A DNA stretch of 64,000 bases from Pseudomonas neuropathica (GCF_015461835.1 NZ_JACOPX010000012.1:191720-255719); one strand, 5' to 3'; numbered from the stretch's first letter, positions 49,505-58,345 are shown. Notes: generated by a model from the sequence alone, not told the origin. Numbers and translations are program-made.

Positions 49505-51526
49505 ATGCCAGTAAAATCATCGCGCGGTGGCGGTGCTCACGTGGAAGGCCCCGGCAGCTCGAATCGGCCGGTGGAGGTGGACACTTCGCTCCCCGGTTCC
49601 TCAGGCCGCAGAGGCGTTGACTCGGGTACTACTCACTACAATCCGCAGCCGCCACCCGGGGGATCCGGCACTCCAGACATTGAAGCCGTCCATGCGGCTC
49701 CGGCTGTCGTCGTTCACACGGCCCCCGTTCAAACTCCTCGGCTGGCACCTCAACCGTCGCTGGATGATTACGTAATCCCCGTCCAGGCGTTACTTCCTGA
49801 AGTCAACGGCGAAGGTTTAAGGGTTTTTAACAATCGCCCCTACGCTGAGGTGTCCGATAGCGTTTTTGTTCCTGTCGCCGTGGATCCGAAGACTGGATTG
49901 CATCATGCCCGACGGCCAAGCGAGTTGCTTTTAGGCCCGGTGATGCTGCGTAACGCCGATAGCGGTCTTTGGTACCAGCGAACGCAGGTTGAGCCAACCA
50001 CTCGAGCGCAGGTCCGTAGTTATCTTCCGGAGATGATCGATCAACACGTGGACGATTTCATTGCCCGGTTCGATGACAGGGACGTGGCGGAACTCGAGCT
50101 CAAGCGGATTCAGCTTGGTCTGGCGCAACTGGGTAGCGAACACGTCCATGTCCCGTCCCATGCCTACGCCATATTCCCCAAGATGCGTGAGGCAAATGAC
50201 TTGTGGAACACGCTACGCCAACTCTACACGTGGCAAGGTCAGCCTGATCTGCGGGTCTATCGTGATGGGCAACTGTCGGGTTACAAGCTGGACGTCAATC
50301 TCATGCTATGGCCAGTCGACGAGCTGCTTTCATTGAAATTCAAATCAGTGGTTGAGCTTTCTTTAAGAGGAAATGCGCCGCTGAATACTGAGGTGTTTTT
50401 TGCACAATTTCCCAACATTGAAAGTCTGACGGTAACAAGCGAGCGATTCGCCACCGGGCGACATGTTTGGGATAACGCCGCCGGGCATTCTCAGTATGAG
50501 ATTCTTCAGTCAAGACTCAATATCAATTCGCGCTTTGCGACGCTGTTGAACGGACTGCCCCGTTTACGAGTGCTGAGCCTGCAGGATTGTAATTTTCCCG
50601 CCCGGTTTTCGGTGAGCGGCATGACCGAATTGCAAGTGTTGAGGCTTGGTAACACATTAGGCATTCCGGATCTTGCTGGCGTGTTGAATGAATTGCCCAG
50701 TCCTTCGCGCTTACAGGTGCTTGATCTGCATCAGAATGATTCTTTGCTGGTGGCACCTGACGTTACCAGGATGACTGAGTTGCGTGTATTGGATCTGACA
50801 GGAACCGGAATAACCCGTCTCCCTGGTGGGCTTGATGCCGACAACGGGCTGTCAAGGCTGGAGGTATTGAGACTGGGCGACAATGCGCTTTCGGTCGCAC
50901 CTTCACTCAAAGGAATGACTGCGCTGCAGGAGCTGGATCTTTCCAATGCACGGTTAGACAGATTTCCGGAGGGCATCACCCACGAGATTCCGGGGAAGGT
51001 GCTGGATCTGACGAACAATCGAATTACATCTATTCCCGAATCCATAGAACTCAGAGCCGGTTTCAAGCTCAGTGGCAATCCTGTTACCGATCCTTCTTCC
51101 TTGCGACGGCTGATCCACGCACGTATGGAAACGGGCACGGATATCTGGCTGGGAGAACCCAGTACTGACCGGTCGGCAAACCTTTGGCTGCGTAATGTGC
51201 CGCCCGGCCAGGATTTGACTGACAAACTGAAGCTTTGGGACAGCTTCGGCCCTGACTCGCGCCTGCAGGACGCGATCCGGCAACTGAGTCGAACACCGGA
51301 ATTTCATGAAGCGTATCTGCTTTTGCAGCGGCGGGTCTGGTCGTTCCTTGAGATCTACAGCAAGCGCGGACCTGGCGAGCAGGCACGGCTCAACAGCATT
51401 TTGTTCACAGAGCCGAGTCCCGGAAAAATGCTCGACAGGCTGGAAGCCGAGATCCGGGAATATGACTCGGGGCGGCAAAATCCACCTCTGCATCATTTAC
51501 CCAAGCGTCCGAGGCTCGATCCGTAA
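49505..51526 (+). CDS. LRR protein with a NEL-like C-terminus lacking the catalytic Cys, copy 1
   Basis: The protein has 673 residues. The N-terminal 80 are Pro/Ser/Gly-rich and look disordered. About 90-280 is a conserved region (GLRVFNNRPYAEV, LLLGPVMLRNADSGLWYQR) shared with its paralogue. About 285-525 contains leucine-rich repeats (LRVLDLTGTGITRLPGGL and similar). About 530-655 resembles the start of the NEL ubiquitin-ligase fold, with the RRVW motif near 610. The stretch that should hold the catalytic Cys-x-Asp is replaced by FTEPSPGKMLDRLEAEIREY, and no Cys exists after the repeats. The protein ends in PKRPRL. It may be an injected effector, but secretion is not shown. Confidence 0.75.
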   Translation: MPVKSSRGGGAHVEGPGSSNRPVEVDTSLPGSSGRRGVDSGTTHYNPQPPPGGSGTPDIEAVHAAPAVVVHTAPVQTPRLAPQPSLDDYVIPVQALLPEVNGEGLRVFNNRPYAEVSDSVFVPVAVDPKTGLHHARRPSELLLGPVMLRNADSGLWYQRTQVEPTTRAQVRSYLPEMIDQHVDDFIARFDDRDVAELELKRIQLGLAQLGSEHVHVPSHAYAIFPKMREANDLWNTLRQLYTWQGQPDLRVYRDGQLSGYKLDVNLMLWPVDELLSLKFKSVVELSLRGNAPLNTEVFFAQFPNIESLTVTSERFATGRHVWDNAAGHSQYEILQSRLNINSRFATLLNGLPRLRVLSLQDCNFPARFSVSGMTELQVLRLGNTLGIPDLAGVLNELPSPSRLQVLDLHQNDSLLVAPDVTRMTELRVLDLTGTGITRLPGGLDADNGLSRLEVLRLGDNALSVAPSLKGMTALQELDLSNARLDRFPEGITHEIPGKVLDLTNNRITSIPESIELRAGFKLSGNPVTDPSSLRRLIHARMETGTDIWLGEPSTDRSANLWLRNVPPGQDLTDKLKLWDSFGPDSRLQDAIRQLSRTPEFHEAYLLLQRRVWSFLEIYSKRGPGEQARLNSILFTEPSPGKMLDRLEAEIREYDSGRQNPPLHHLPKRPRLDP

Positions 51527-51568
51527 AGGTCTCGACGGGCAATGCCAAAGCGTGGCGCTCCATTGATC

Positions 51569-51637
51569 TCGGCAGGATGCCAAACCCTTCGTCCCTTGCA
51601 CGAATGCCAGAGGCGACTTTTCAAGGATGAAAAAAAC
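51569..51637 (+). repeat. Leader duplicated before both LRR genes, copy 2
   Basis: Second copy of the shared leader; see 49437-49504 for the common blocks. It ends with CAAGGATGAAAAAAA before the ATG. Confidence 0.8.
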
Positions 51638-53830
51638 ATGCCAGTAAAACCACCTACCGGTAGCGGTACCCCCGTGAAAGTGAACCCTTCCACCCGTCCG
51701 AATCGACCGGTGGAGGTAGAGATTTCGCTTCCCGGTTCATCGGGCCGCAGAGGTTCCGGTTCAGGTAACTTTCCAGATCCACTGCCGCGAGCGCCATCGC
51801 CCAGTGCCATGGACCCGGATGCCACTCCTGCGGCTCCGGCTGTTTTGGTTCGCGCTGGCCCCGTTGAAATCCGTCCCTCATCCCCTGAGTTGTCGCTGGA
51901 AAGTTACCTACTCGACCCCGGGGTGACGGTGCCAACTGGACCCGACTCAGAAGGTCTGCGGATTTTTGATAACCGCACTTACGTCGACGTGGCCGGCGGA
52001 CGCATTGCTCCTGTCGGACTGGATCCGGATTCGGGATTGCATCGGGCACGCAAACTGAACCGATTGCTTTTAGGTCCGGTGATGCTGCGCGAAACCGAAA
52101 GCGGCCTTTGGTACGTGCGTGAAGTCGTTGAACCCACTACCCGGGCGCAGGTAAAAAAATACTTTCCGGAGGCGACCGACCAACACGCGGATGATTTCAT
52201 CGCCCGGTTCGGCGACAGGGATGCGGCAGAGGTAAAACTCAAGGGACTTCAGCTTGGGCTTGTTCAGATGCACCAAGAGATCAGCGCTTGGGAGGCCACC
52301 TACAAGGGCAGCGACGACCACGAGCGCAACAGGCGACTTGCGATAGGGGAAAAATTTCGTCGGTTGTATAAATGGCAAGGTGACGAAAACGAGAAAGTCT
52401 ACCGGGACGGGCGGCTGCTGGGCTTTGAGTTGGAGCTCAATCTTGGGACTCGCGCCAATCTGAATCTGCCGATTTTTTCGAAACGACTGGACTCGGTGGT
52501 TTCTCTAAGCCTGAAGGGAAGTGTTGTCCGTAATCTGGGAGATTTTCTGTCTACGTTTTCTCATGTTGAAACCCTCAAATTGAAGGAATTTGGCATACGC
52601 GGTAAAGAGTTACTGGATGCTATCGCCATGGTTTCAGAGTTAAGAACCCTGAGTATTCAGCACACCAATCTAAGGCCGCTGCCTCCCGCTGAATTGCAGT
52701 TCAAAGTGTTGCCCCGTTTACAAGAGCTGGATCTGGGCGACTGCACCATACAATCTGCTCTGTCAGTGTCCGGCATGACGGAGTTGCGAGTGTTGAAGGT
52801 CAGTAACTCTTATTTGCTTCATTTGCCTGAAGGACTGAACGACTTGGCCTTGCGCTCGCGTTTGCGAGTGCTGGATCTGCATGGTGATCGATATCTGCAA
52901 GGGGACGTAATGCTGTCCGGTATGTCCGAGCTACGGGTACTGGATTTGTCGGGTACTAACTTAAGTCCGGAGTTCGGTGGATTCGATTCCCAGGCCGGGC
53001 CATTGCCGTTAGAGGTATTGAGGCTTGCGAGCATTCCGTTGCGCGATGCACCGTCGCTCATGGCAATGCCTGCGTTACGGGAGCTGGATCTTTCGCACAC
53101 CCTGATAAAACAGCTGCCTGTCGGGCTGGTGGCGGAGGGAGGGCTGTCGCGGCTGGAGGTGTTGAAACTCAATGGCAATCCTCTGACTTCCGTGCCGACG
53201 CTGGAAGGCATGACCGCGCTGCGGGAGATTGATCTGAGTTATACCGGAATAGACAGGTTTCCAGAGGGTGTCACGCGGGAGATTCCCAAGGAGAACTTGC
53301 GTCTCTCGAATAATCTGATTAAGTCGATCCCCGACACCATCGAACTCAGGCTGGGTTTTGAACTGATTAACAACCCGATATCCGACCCGGCTTCGCTTCG
53401 GCGACTAATGACGGCACGACGACAAACAGGCGCTGACATTTGGCTGGGGCGGGAGCTGCCGAACTATCCTCTGCGGATTGATCACTGGATGAAAGATGTA
53501 CCCGCGGAGCAGTTTCAGGAAAAGCATGATCTTTGGGAGTGGTTTAAACAGGATCCTCAACACTCGAAAATCACCTCGAGCATGGCAAAACTGACCAGAA
53601 CGCCTGAATACCAGATTGAACATTCATCTTTGCAGCTTCGGGTCTGGATCTTGCTCAATAACTACAAGAAAGCCGACCCGGTTGTTCAGGAGCTAGCAAG
53701 AACAATTGGAATTTTCGAGAGTAGTCCCGCAAAAATGCTGAACAGGATGGAGGATGAAATACGCAAACATCGCGAAGGCGGCGATCCCGCCGCTGCATTG
53801 CCCAAGCGTCCTCGATTGACACCGGGCTGA
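51638..53830 (+). CDS. LRR protein with a NEL-like C-terminus lacking the catalytic Cys, copy 2
   Basis: The protein has 730 residues from ATG 51638. It shares layout and many blocks with copy 1: RPVEVEISLPGSSGRRG near the N-terminus, LLLGPVMLRETESGLWYVRE, then leucine-rich repeats (LRVLDLSGTNLSPEFGGF and similar). The NEL-like tail has RVWILLNNYKKADP and GIFESSPAKMLNRMEDEIRK in place of the catalytic loop. There is no Cys after the repeats, and it ends with PKRPRL (722-727). Compared with copy 1 it carries roughly 55 extra residues, partly around the YKGSDDHERNRR segment. GC is lower than that of the flanking housekeeping genes. Confidence 0.75.
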   Translation: MPVKPPTGSGTPVKVNPSTRPNRPVEVEISLPGSSGRRGSGSGNFPDPLPRAPSPSAMDPDATPAAPAVLVRAGPVEIRPSSPELSLESYLLDPGVTVPTGPDSEGLRIFDNRTYVDVAGGRIAPVGLDPDSGLHRARKLNRLLLGPVMLRETESGLWYVREVVEPTTRAQVKKYFPEATDQHADDFIARFGDRDAAEVKLKGLQLGLVQMHQEISAWEATYKGSDDHERNRRLAIGEKFRRLYKWQGDENEKVYRDGRLLGFELELNLGTRANLNLPIFSKRLDSVVSLSLKGSVVRNLGDFLSTFSHVETLKLKEFGIRGKELLDAIAMVSELRTLSIQHTNLRPLPPAELQFKVLPRLQELDLGDCTIQSALSVSGMTELRVLKVSNSYLLHLPEGLNDLALRSRLRVLDLHGDRYLQGDVMLSGMSELRVLDLSGTNLSPEFGGFDSQAGPLPLEVLRLASIPLRDAPSLMAMPALRELDLSHTLIKQLPVGLVAEGGLSRLEVLKLNGNPLTSVPTLEGMTALREIDLSYTGIDRFPEGVTREIPKENLRLSNNLIKSIPDTIELRLGFELINNPISDPASLRRLMTARRQTGADIWLGRELPNYPLRIDHWMKDVPAEQFQEKHDLWEWFKQDPQHSKITSSMAKLTRTPEYQIEHSSLQLRVWILLNNYKKADPVVQELARTIGIFESSPAKMLNRMEDEIRKHREGGDPAAALPKRPRLTPG

Positions 53831-53844
53831 ACGCCTCGCCATTA

Positions 53845-54058
53845 GGTGTAAAAGCGGGAATCCCTGACCTGCCTGTATCAGGGTTCCCAAAACGGGGTGG
53901 ACTTCGCTAGCAGCGTCGGTCCGGTATAAAGAGGGAACCCCCGGCCTGCCTGTACCAAGGATCCCAAAAGGGTGGGCTCGTCGCGTTGCGGCATGAGCCC
54001 GATGTAAAGAGGGGAATCCCCGGCCTGCCTGTACCAAGGTCCCCGAAACGGGTGGTGA
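53845..54058. repeat. Three imperfect tandem repeats of about 78 bp
   Basis: The block GGGAA(T/C)CCC-(C/T)G(A/G)CCTGCCTGTA starts at 53856, 53933 and 54012 (steps of 77 and 79). Each is preceded by G(T/A)-T-AAA-(A/G)-G and followed by a CCC-AAA-(A/C)GGG hairpin-like half. Within each unit the GGGAA and TTCCC-type ends could pair. Non-coding; located directly after the second LRR gene. Confidence 0.75.
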
Positions 54059-54138
54059 AACGAATCACCTGTAAGAGGTATTGCAGGGGGCGTGCCAGGT
54101 TTTCATTTGCTGAAACAAAAAAGCTGATCAGAGACATC

Positions 54139-54165
54139 AAAGCCCCGAAATTCGGGGCTTTGGTG
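54139..54165 (+). terminator. Hairpin after the tandem repeats
   Basis: AAAGCCCCGAA (54139-54149) and TTCGGGGCTTT (54151-54161) form 11-bp perfect arms; a short T-containing stretch (GGTGTTTCT) follows. Confidence 0.7.
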
Positions 54166-54263
54166 TTTCTGGATAGTCGGTTTTTCAGTGTTCTGAGAAG
54201 TGAATGAGGCGATCCGGCTGTGCGCGATCGCGGGTCATTGTGCATTGATGCGGTGCACGGTGG

Positions 54264-54425
54264 CCCCTCACCCTAACCCTCCCGAAACGTCGGACCGCCC
54301 ATAGGGAGAGGGAACTGACCGAGTTGCTGGTTCAAGTTACGCCGACCTGAAATATTGAGCCGGACTCAGGTTTCGAAAACATCCGGGATCTGCGCCCTCT
54401 CCCTCTGGGAGAGGGGCTGGGATGG
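54264..54425. repeat. Intergenic repeat of the CCCTCACCCTAACCCTC family
   Basis: The left end reads CCCCTCACCCTAACCCTC. The middle contains CTGACCGAG and TACGCCGACCTGAAAT. The right end has CCCTCTCCC-TCT-GGGAGAGGG (54395-54415) and GGGGCTGGGATGG. I recall this as a widespread non-coding element of P. fluorescens-group genomes; its mobility mechanism is unknown. Confidence 0.65.
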
Positions 54426-54462
54426 ATCCTGAGCACGCAGCAATCCTCAAGCGAACAATTCG

Positions 54463-55899
54463 TTAACCCTCATCCCCCTCATCATCATCCCCGCCATCAA
54501 CCTTCATCCCCAATTCCTTGATCTTGCGCGTCAGGGTATTACGCCCCCAACCGAGCAAAATCGCGGCATCACGCCGACGCCCGGCGGTGTGCTTCAACGC
54601 CGTCTCGATCATGATCCGTTCAAATGCCGGCACTGCGCTGTCGAGCAAACTCGACTGGCCACGCGCCAAGGCCTGGTCGGCCCACTGACGCAGTGCTTGC
54701 TCCCAATTGGTCACTGGCGCCGAGTCCTGCGGCAGGTTCAGCAGTTCTGGCGGCAGGTCGCTGATGTGCACTTCGCGCCCGGACGCCATTACCGTGATCC
54801 AGCGGCACGTATTCTCCAACTGACGTACGTTGCCGCCCCACGGCAGGTTCTTCAGGTATTCCTCGGTCTCGCTCTTCAGCAGCTTCGGTTCCACCGCCAG
54901 TTCTTGCGCAGCGCGGCTGAGGAAGTGCTTGGCCAGGGTCGGGATGTCCTCACGACGATCGGAGAGGCGCGGGATGTGGATACGGATTACGTTGAGGCGG
55001 TGGAACAAGTCCTCGCGGAACTTGCCGGCGTGCACCAGGGTTTCCAGATTCTGGTGCGTCGCGGCGATGATGCGCACATCGACTTTGACCGGCACGTGGC
55101 CGCCCACACGATAGAATTCGCCATCGGCGAGAACCCGTAGCAAACGGGTTTGGGTGTCGGCCGGCATATCACCGATTTCATCGAGGAACAGTGTGCCGCC
55201 GTCGGCCTGTTCGAAACGTCCGCGACGCAAATTTGCTGCGCCGGTGAACGCGCCTTTCTCATGGCCGAACAGCTCGGATTCCATCAGATCCTTGGGGATC
55301 GCCGCCATGTTCAGCGCGATGAATGGCGAGGCCGCGCGCGGACTGTGGCGGTGCAGGGCGTGGGCCACCAGTTCTTTACCGGTACCGGATTCGCCGTTGA
55401 TCAACACGGTAATGTTGGAGTGGCTCAAGCGGCCGATGGCGCGAAACACTTCCTGCATCGCCGGCGCTTCGCCGATGATTTCCGGGGTGCGCGTCAGTGC
55501 CGGCACCACTTCCAGGCCTTGCTGTTCTTGTGCGTGCTGGTTCGCACGTTTGACCAGCGAGACCGCCTCATCGACGTCGAACGGCTTCGGCAGGTACTCG
55601 AACGCGCCGCCCTGATACGAGGCGACAGCGCTGTCCAGATCGGAGTGAGCGGTCATGATGATGACCGGCAACCGTGGGTGCTGCTCGCGAATCCGCGCCA
55701 ACAAATCCAGACCGCTGGCACCGGGCATGCGAATGTCGGAAATGATCACGTCTGGCTGCTGACGGGCCAGGCGACTCATCACGCCATCGGCGCTGTCGAA
55801 ACTCTGGGTGGTCATGCCTTCCTGCTGCAAGGCCTTTTCCAGAACCCAACGGATAGAACGGTCGTCATCGACGATCCACACGGTTTCACTACGGCTCAT
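54463..55899 (-). CDS. ntrC: Nitrogen regulator NtrC (GlnG)
   Basis: The protein has 478 residues. Receiver domain with the phospho-Asp in DVIISDIRMPGASGLDLL, AAA+ domain with Walker A GESGTGKELVA, the sigma-54 contact GAFTGA, and a C-terminal Fis-type helix (GRRRDAAILLGWGRNTLTRK). It activates sigma-54 promoters when nitrogen is low. It overlaps ntrB by 4 nt. Confidence 0.98.
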   Translation of the reverse strand: MSRSETVWIVDDDRSIRWVLEKALQQEGMTTQSFDSADGVMSRLARQQPDVIISDIRMPGASGLDLLARIREQHPRLPVIIMTAHSDLDSAVASYQGGAFEYLPKPFDVDEAVSLVKRANQHAQEQQGLEVVPALTRTPEIIGEAPAMQEVFRAIGRLSHSNITVLINGESGTGKELVAHALHRHSPRAASPFIALNMAAIPKDLMESELFGHEKGAFTGAANLRRGRFEQADGGTLFLDEIGDMPADTQTRLLRVLADGEFYRVGGHVPVKVDVRIIAATHQNLETLVHAGKFREDLFHRLNVIRIHIPRLSDRREDIPTLAKHFLSRAAQELAVEPKLLKSETEEYLKNLPWGGNVRQLENTCRWITVMASGREVHISDLPPELLNLPQDSAPVTNWEQALRQWADQALARGQSSLLDSAVPAFERIMIETALKHTAGRRRDAAILLGWGRNTLTRKIKELGMKVDGGDDDEGDEG

Positions 55900-56981
55900 G
55901 TCGATGTGGCTCCTTGTTCCAGTGGCAGAAAGATCGAGAAGGTGGTGTGGCCTGGATGGCTGTCACACTCGATCAGGCCCTGGTGCTGGCTGATGATGTT
56001 CTGGGTAATGGCCAGGCCGAGTCCGGTACCGTCCGGGCGTCCGCTGACCATGGGAAAGAAAATGGTTTCCTGAAGTTCCGCCGGGATCCCCGGGCCGTTG
56101 TCGATGATTTCGATCTTGGTCACCAGACGATGGCGGACGTGGCCGATGGTGAACTGGCGCATGGTCCGGGTGCGCAGGCTGATGCGGCCAAGGCGCAGCT
56201 CGTTCTGGCTGCTGATCGCTTGCATCGCGTTGCGCACAATGTTCAGTACGGCTTGAATCATTTGTTCGCGGTCTATCAATACGTCGGGAATGCTTGGGTC
56301 GTAATCGCGCACCAAGGTGATGCAGCCCTGGCTTTCCGCTTCGACCAGTTGGCAGACGCGCTCCAGCACTTCGTGGACGTTGCACATCGCCAGCGACGGC
56401 AGCTTGTTCGAGCCAAGCATGCGGTCGACCAGATTGCGCAGGCGGTCGGCCTCTTCAATGATCACGTTGGTGTAGTCGCGCAGGCTTTCTTCCGGCAGCT
56501 CGCGGGCCAGCAGTTGCGCGGCGCCACGGATGCCGCCGAGCGGGTTCTTGATCTCGTGAGCGAGGCCACGCACCAGCATCTTGCTGGTTTCCTGCTTGGA
56601 CAGCTGCGCCTCCTCCTTGGTAATCCGCAGCAGCCGGTCACGCGGATGGACCTCCAGCAGGAGCATGGTCGCGCCATTGCTGAGGATTGGCGTCACCGCG
56701 TAATCCACGGTCAACGTCTGGCCGGTGAGGGCGGTGAGCATCGCTTCGCGCTTGGTGAACGGGTGCGCCTGCTCTACCGCTTGGCGCAAGGAATTCAGCG
56801 CTTCTGTGGATTCAGTGAACAGCTCGCTGATGAACTGTCCATGGCTGCGCTGCCCGCTGATGGCGAGGAGCATCTCCGCCGCCGGGTTCATGTACTCAAG
56901 GCGCAATTCGGCGTCGAGCAGGATGGTGGCGGTGGTCAGGTTGTCGAGCAGCAAACGGTGGATTGCGTCGCTAATAGTCAT
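55896..56981 (-). CDS. ntrB: Nitrogen sensor kinase NtrB (GlnL)
   Basis: The protein has 361 residues from ATG 56981 with GAGG upstream. PAS domain (ILLDAELRLEYMNPAAEMLL), phospho-His in LAHEIKNPLGGIRGAAQLL, N-box VLNIVRNAMQAI and the G-rich ATP lid. PII-controlled kinase/phosphatase of NtrC. It is separated from glnA by two DUF4124 genes and has its own NtrC-type control signals. Confidence 0.97.
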   Translation of the reverse strand: MTISDAIHRLLLDNLTTATILLDAELRLEYMNPAAEMLLAISGQRSHGQFISELFTESTEALNSLRQAVEQAHPFTKREAMLTALTGQTLTVDYAVTPILSNGATMLLLEVHPRDRLLRITKEEAQLSKQETSKMLVRGLAHEIKNPLGGIRGAAQLLARELPEESLRDYTNVIIEEADRLRNLVDRMLGSNKLPSLAMCNVHEVLERVCQLVEAESQGCITLVRDYDPSIPDVLIDREQMIQAVLNIVRNAMQAISSQNELRLGRISLRTRTMRQFTIGHVRHRLVTKIEIIDNGPGIPAELQETIFFPMVSGRPDGTGLGLAITQNIISQHQGLIECDSHPGHTTFSIFLPLEQGATST

Positions 56982-57038
56982 CAGAGCCTCTTTTGGGGGC
57001 GGAGCGTGCGCAAGTAACAAGCGTCGGTATCGGGAAAA

Positions 57039-57054
57039 TGCAAAAACCAAACCA
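57039..57054 (-). promoter_or_regulatory. Sigma-54-like promoter of ntrBC
   Basis: On the minus strand TGGTTTGGTTTTTGCA has GG and GC exactly 10 nt apart, with TTGCA at -12. The -24 half is only partly matched. Transcription would start near 57028, about 47 nt before ntrB. Confidence 0.45.
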
Positions 57055-57180
57055 AGGCTCCGAAAAGAAGCGTTCAACCCATGAAACAGGCGTTTGACGC
57101 TCTTTTGCGTGGCAGTCGGCCAGCTATCGCGGGTACTTTCGAACCAAAATGGGTTGAGTTATGGGTACGGTGCAGCCTGC

Positions 57181-57197
57181 TGCACCAATATAGTGCG
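57181..57197. promoter_or_regulatory. NtrC-binding site upstream of ntrBC
   Basis: TGCACCAATATAGTGCG matches 16 of 17 positions of the dyad TGCACYAWWWTRGTGCA. It lies about 160 bp upstream of the predicted ntrBC start. An overlapping perfect repeat GGTGCAGC-CT-GCTGCACC (57169-57186) makes a compound site. Confidence 0.65.
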
Positions 57198-57212
57198 CAA
57201 AGCTGAATGGCG

Positions 57213-57836
57213 TTAGAAGAAACGCAGAAAGGGGTTTTTCGGCTCGGGCGGTTTGTCTTTCAAAGGGCATTCCGGACGGACGCCGTAGTCGTCGGTGGTG
57301 CAGGGTTTGACCTGGCGTTTCTGTGCAAGGGAGATGCGTAGCATGTGGAAGGGCTGGTTGGCAGTGCGTTCCACCGTGCGCCCTTCGGCGTCGAGGATTT
57401 CCACCGAAAGATTGTGGCTGCCACGATCGATGTTGTTTAGCGGGAAGACCGGGCTCAGCCCCGGTTCGCCGGTGGCTTGGCCATCCAGCAGCAGTCGATA
57501 ACGATGACCTTTTTGCAGGCCCGGTTCGCTGGTGACGCTGACGATGATTTCGCCGGCGCTGCTGCGAATCGTTGCATCGGGTTCAGGTACCAGAATGCGC
57601 AGCATGTCGTAGTGGAAGGGTGGTTGCTCTGGGGTTTTTTTTGCAGTTGTGATTGGCACGGCGACGGTGGGGTTTGCGGACATGCGATTGCTGTTCGCGA
57701 TCGGTACGCGCTTGGCATTGCCACGCGGCTGGTCGGTGTAGACGCGATTGCCTTGGGCATCGATATAAGTGAACACCTCAGCCGATGCTTGCAGCGTGAG
57801 CAGCGCCAGCACCGCGATCAGCCACGCACGAATCAT
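57213..57836 (-). CDS. DUF4124 periplasmic protein, copy 1
   Basis: The protein has 207 residues. Signal peptide ends ASA, then the DUF4124 motif VFTYIDAQGNRVYTDQPR. A beta-rich body includes YRLLLDGQATGEPGLSPVFP and IDRGSHNLSVEILDAEGRTV. It shares the layout of the next gene. The pair is commonly found between glnA and ntrB in pseudomonads; role unknown. Confidence 0.85.
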   Translation of the reverse strand: MIRAWLIAVLALLTLQASAEVFTYIDAQGNRVYTDQPRGNAKRVPIANSNRMSANPTVAVPITTAKKTPEQPPFHYDMLRILVPEPDATIRSSAGEIIVSVTSEPGLQKGHRYRLLLDGQATGEPGLSPVFPLNNIDRGSHNLSVEILDAEGRTVERTANQPFHMLRISLAQKRQVKPCTTDDYGVRPECPLKDKPPEPKNPFLRFF

Positions 57837-58345
57837 GGCTTGTGCACCCGCTGTACGCTGAGAGGGACTGGCGCGCTCTGCTGGATGACCGTCTGCCCGT
57901 CAATCACCTGAACCGCTAGACGATGTTCGCCGCGATCAACGTTCACCAATTGCAGGATCGGCACGTTGCTCGGCTGGCCGTAAGGCTCATCGTCCAATAC
58001 CAGCCTTAACTGATGCGGCGGTTGCAGGCGCGGCTTGATCAGTACGTTGACGGTGAACGTGCCGTTATTGGCGCGTAGGGCCTCTTCGGTGGGCAGGCCA
58101 GCGAGTTCAAGAATGTCGTAGGCGTTGCGCACAGGCTCACGGGTTTCGGTGCTGGATGCAGGCGGTGTGCTCGGTGTCTGCGGCTCGACACTGTTAAGTG
58201 GCGGCAGCTCCACCGGCTGCGCCTGCACACCATCGGGCGAGTGATCGCTGTAGACCGTGTTGCCGTTGGCGTCGGTGTACTTGTAGATCTGCGCGGCGGC
58301 GGGCAGGGCGATCACCAGCAATATGTAGAGAAAGGTGCGACCCAT
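57833..58345 (-). CDS. DUF4124 periplasmic protein, copy 2
   Basis: The protein has 170 residues from ATG 58345, with signal peptide and motif IYKYTDANGNTVYSDHSPDG. The C-terminal half QLRLVLDDEPYGQPSNVPIL then NVDRGEHRLAVQVIDGQTVI parallels copy 1, so the two arose by duplication. The stop overlaps the next gene's ATG by 4 nt. Confidence 0.85.
   Translation of the reverse strand: MGRTFLYILLVIALPAAAQIYKYTDANGNTVYSDHSPDGVQAQPVELPPLNSVEPQTPSTPPASSTETREPVRNAYDILELAGLPTEEALRANNGTFTVNVLIKPRLQPPHQLRLVLDDEPYGQPSNVPILQLVNVDRGEHRLAVQVIDGQTVIQQSAPVPLSVQRVHKP

Noticed and set aside
49505..53830. LRR proteins as active NEL ubiquitin ligases
   Set aside because: No cysteine is present after the repeats in either protein, so the known mechanism is not possible.
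53845..54058. Tandem repeats as a CRISPR array
   Set aside because: The units are about 78 bp, diverged along their whole length, with no unique spacers and no cas genes.
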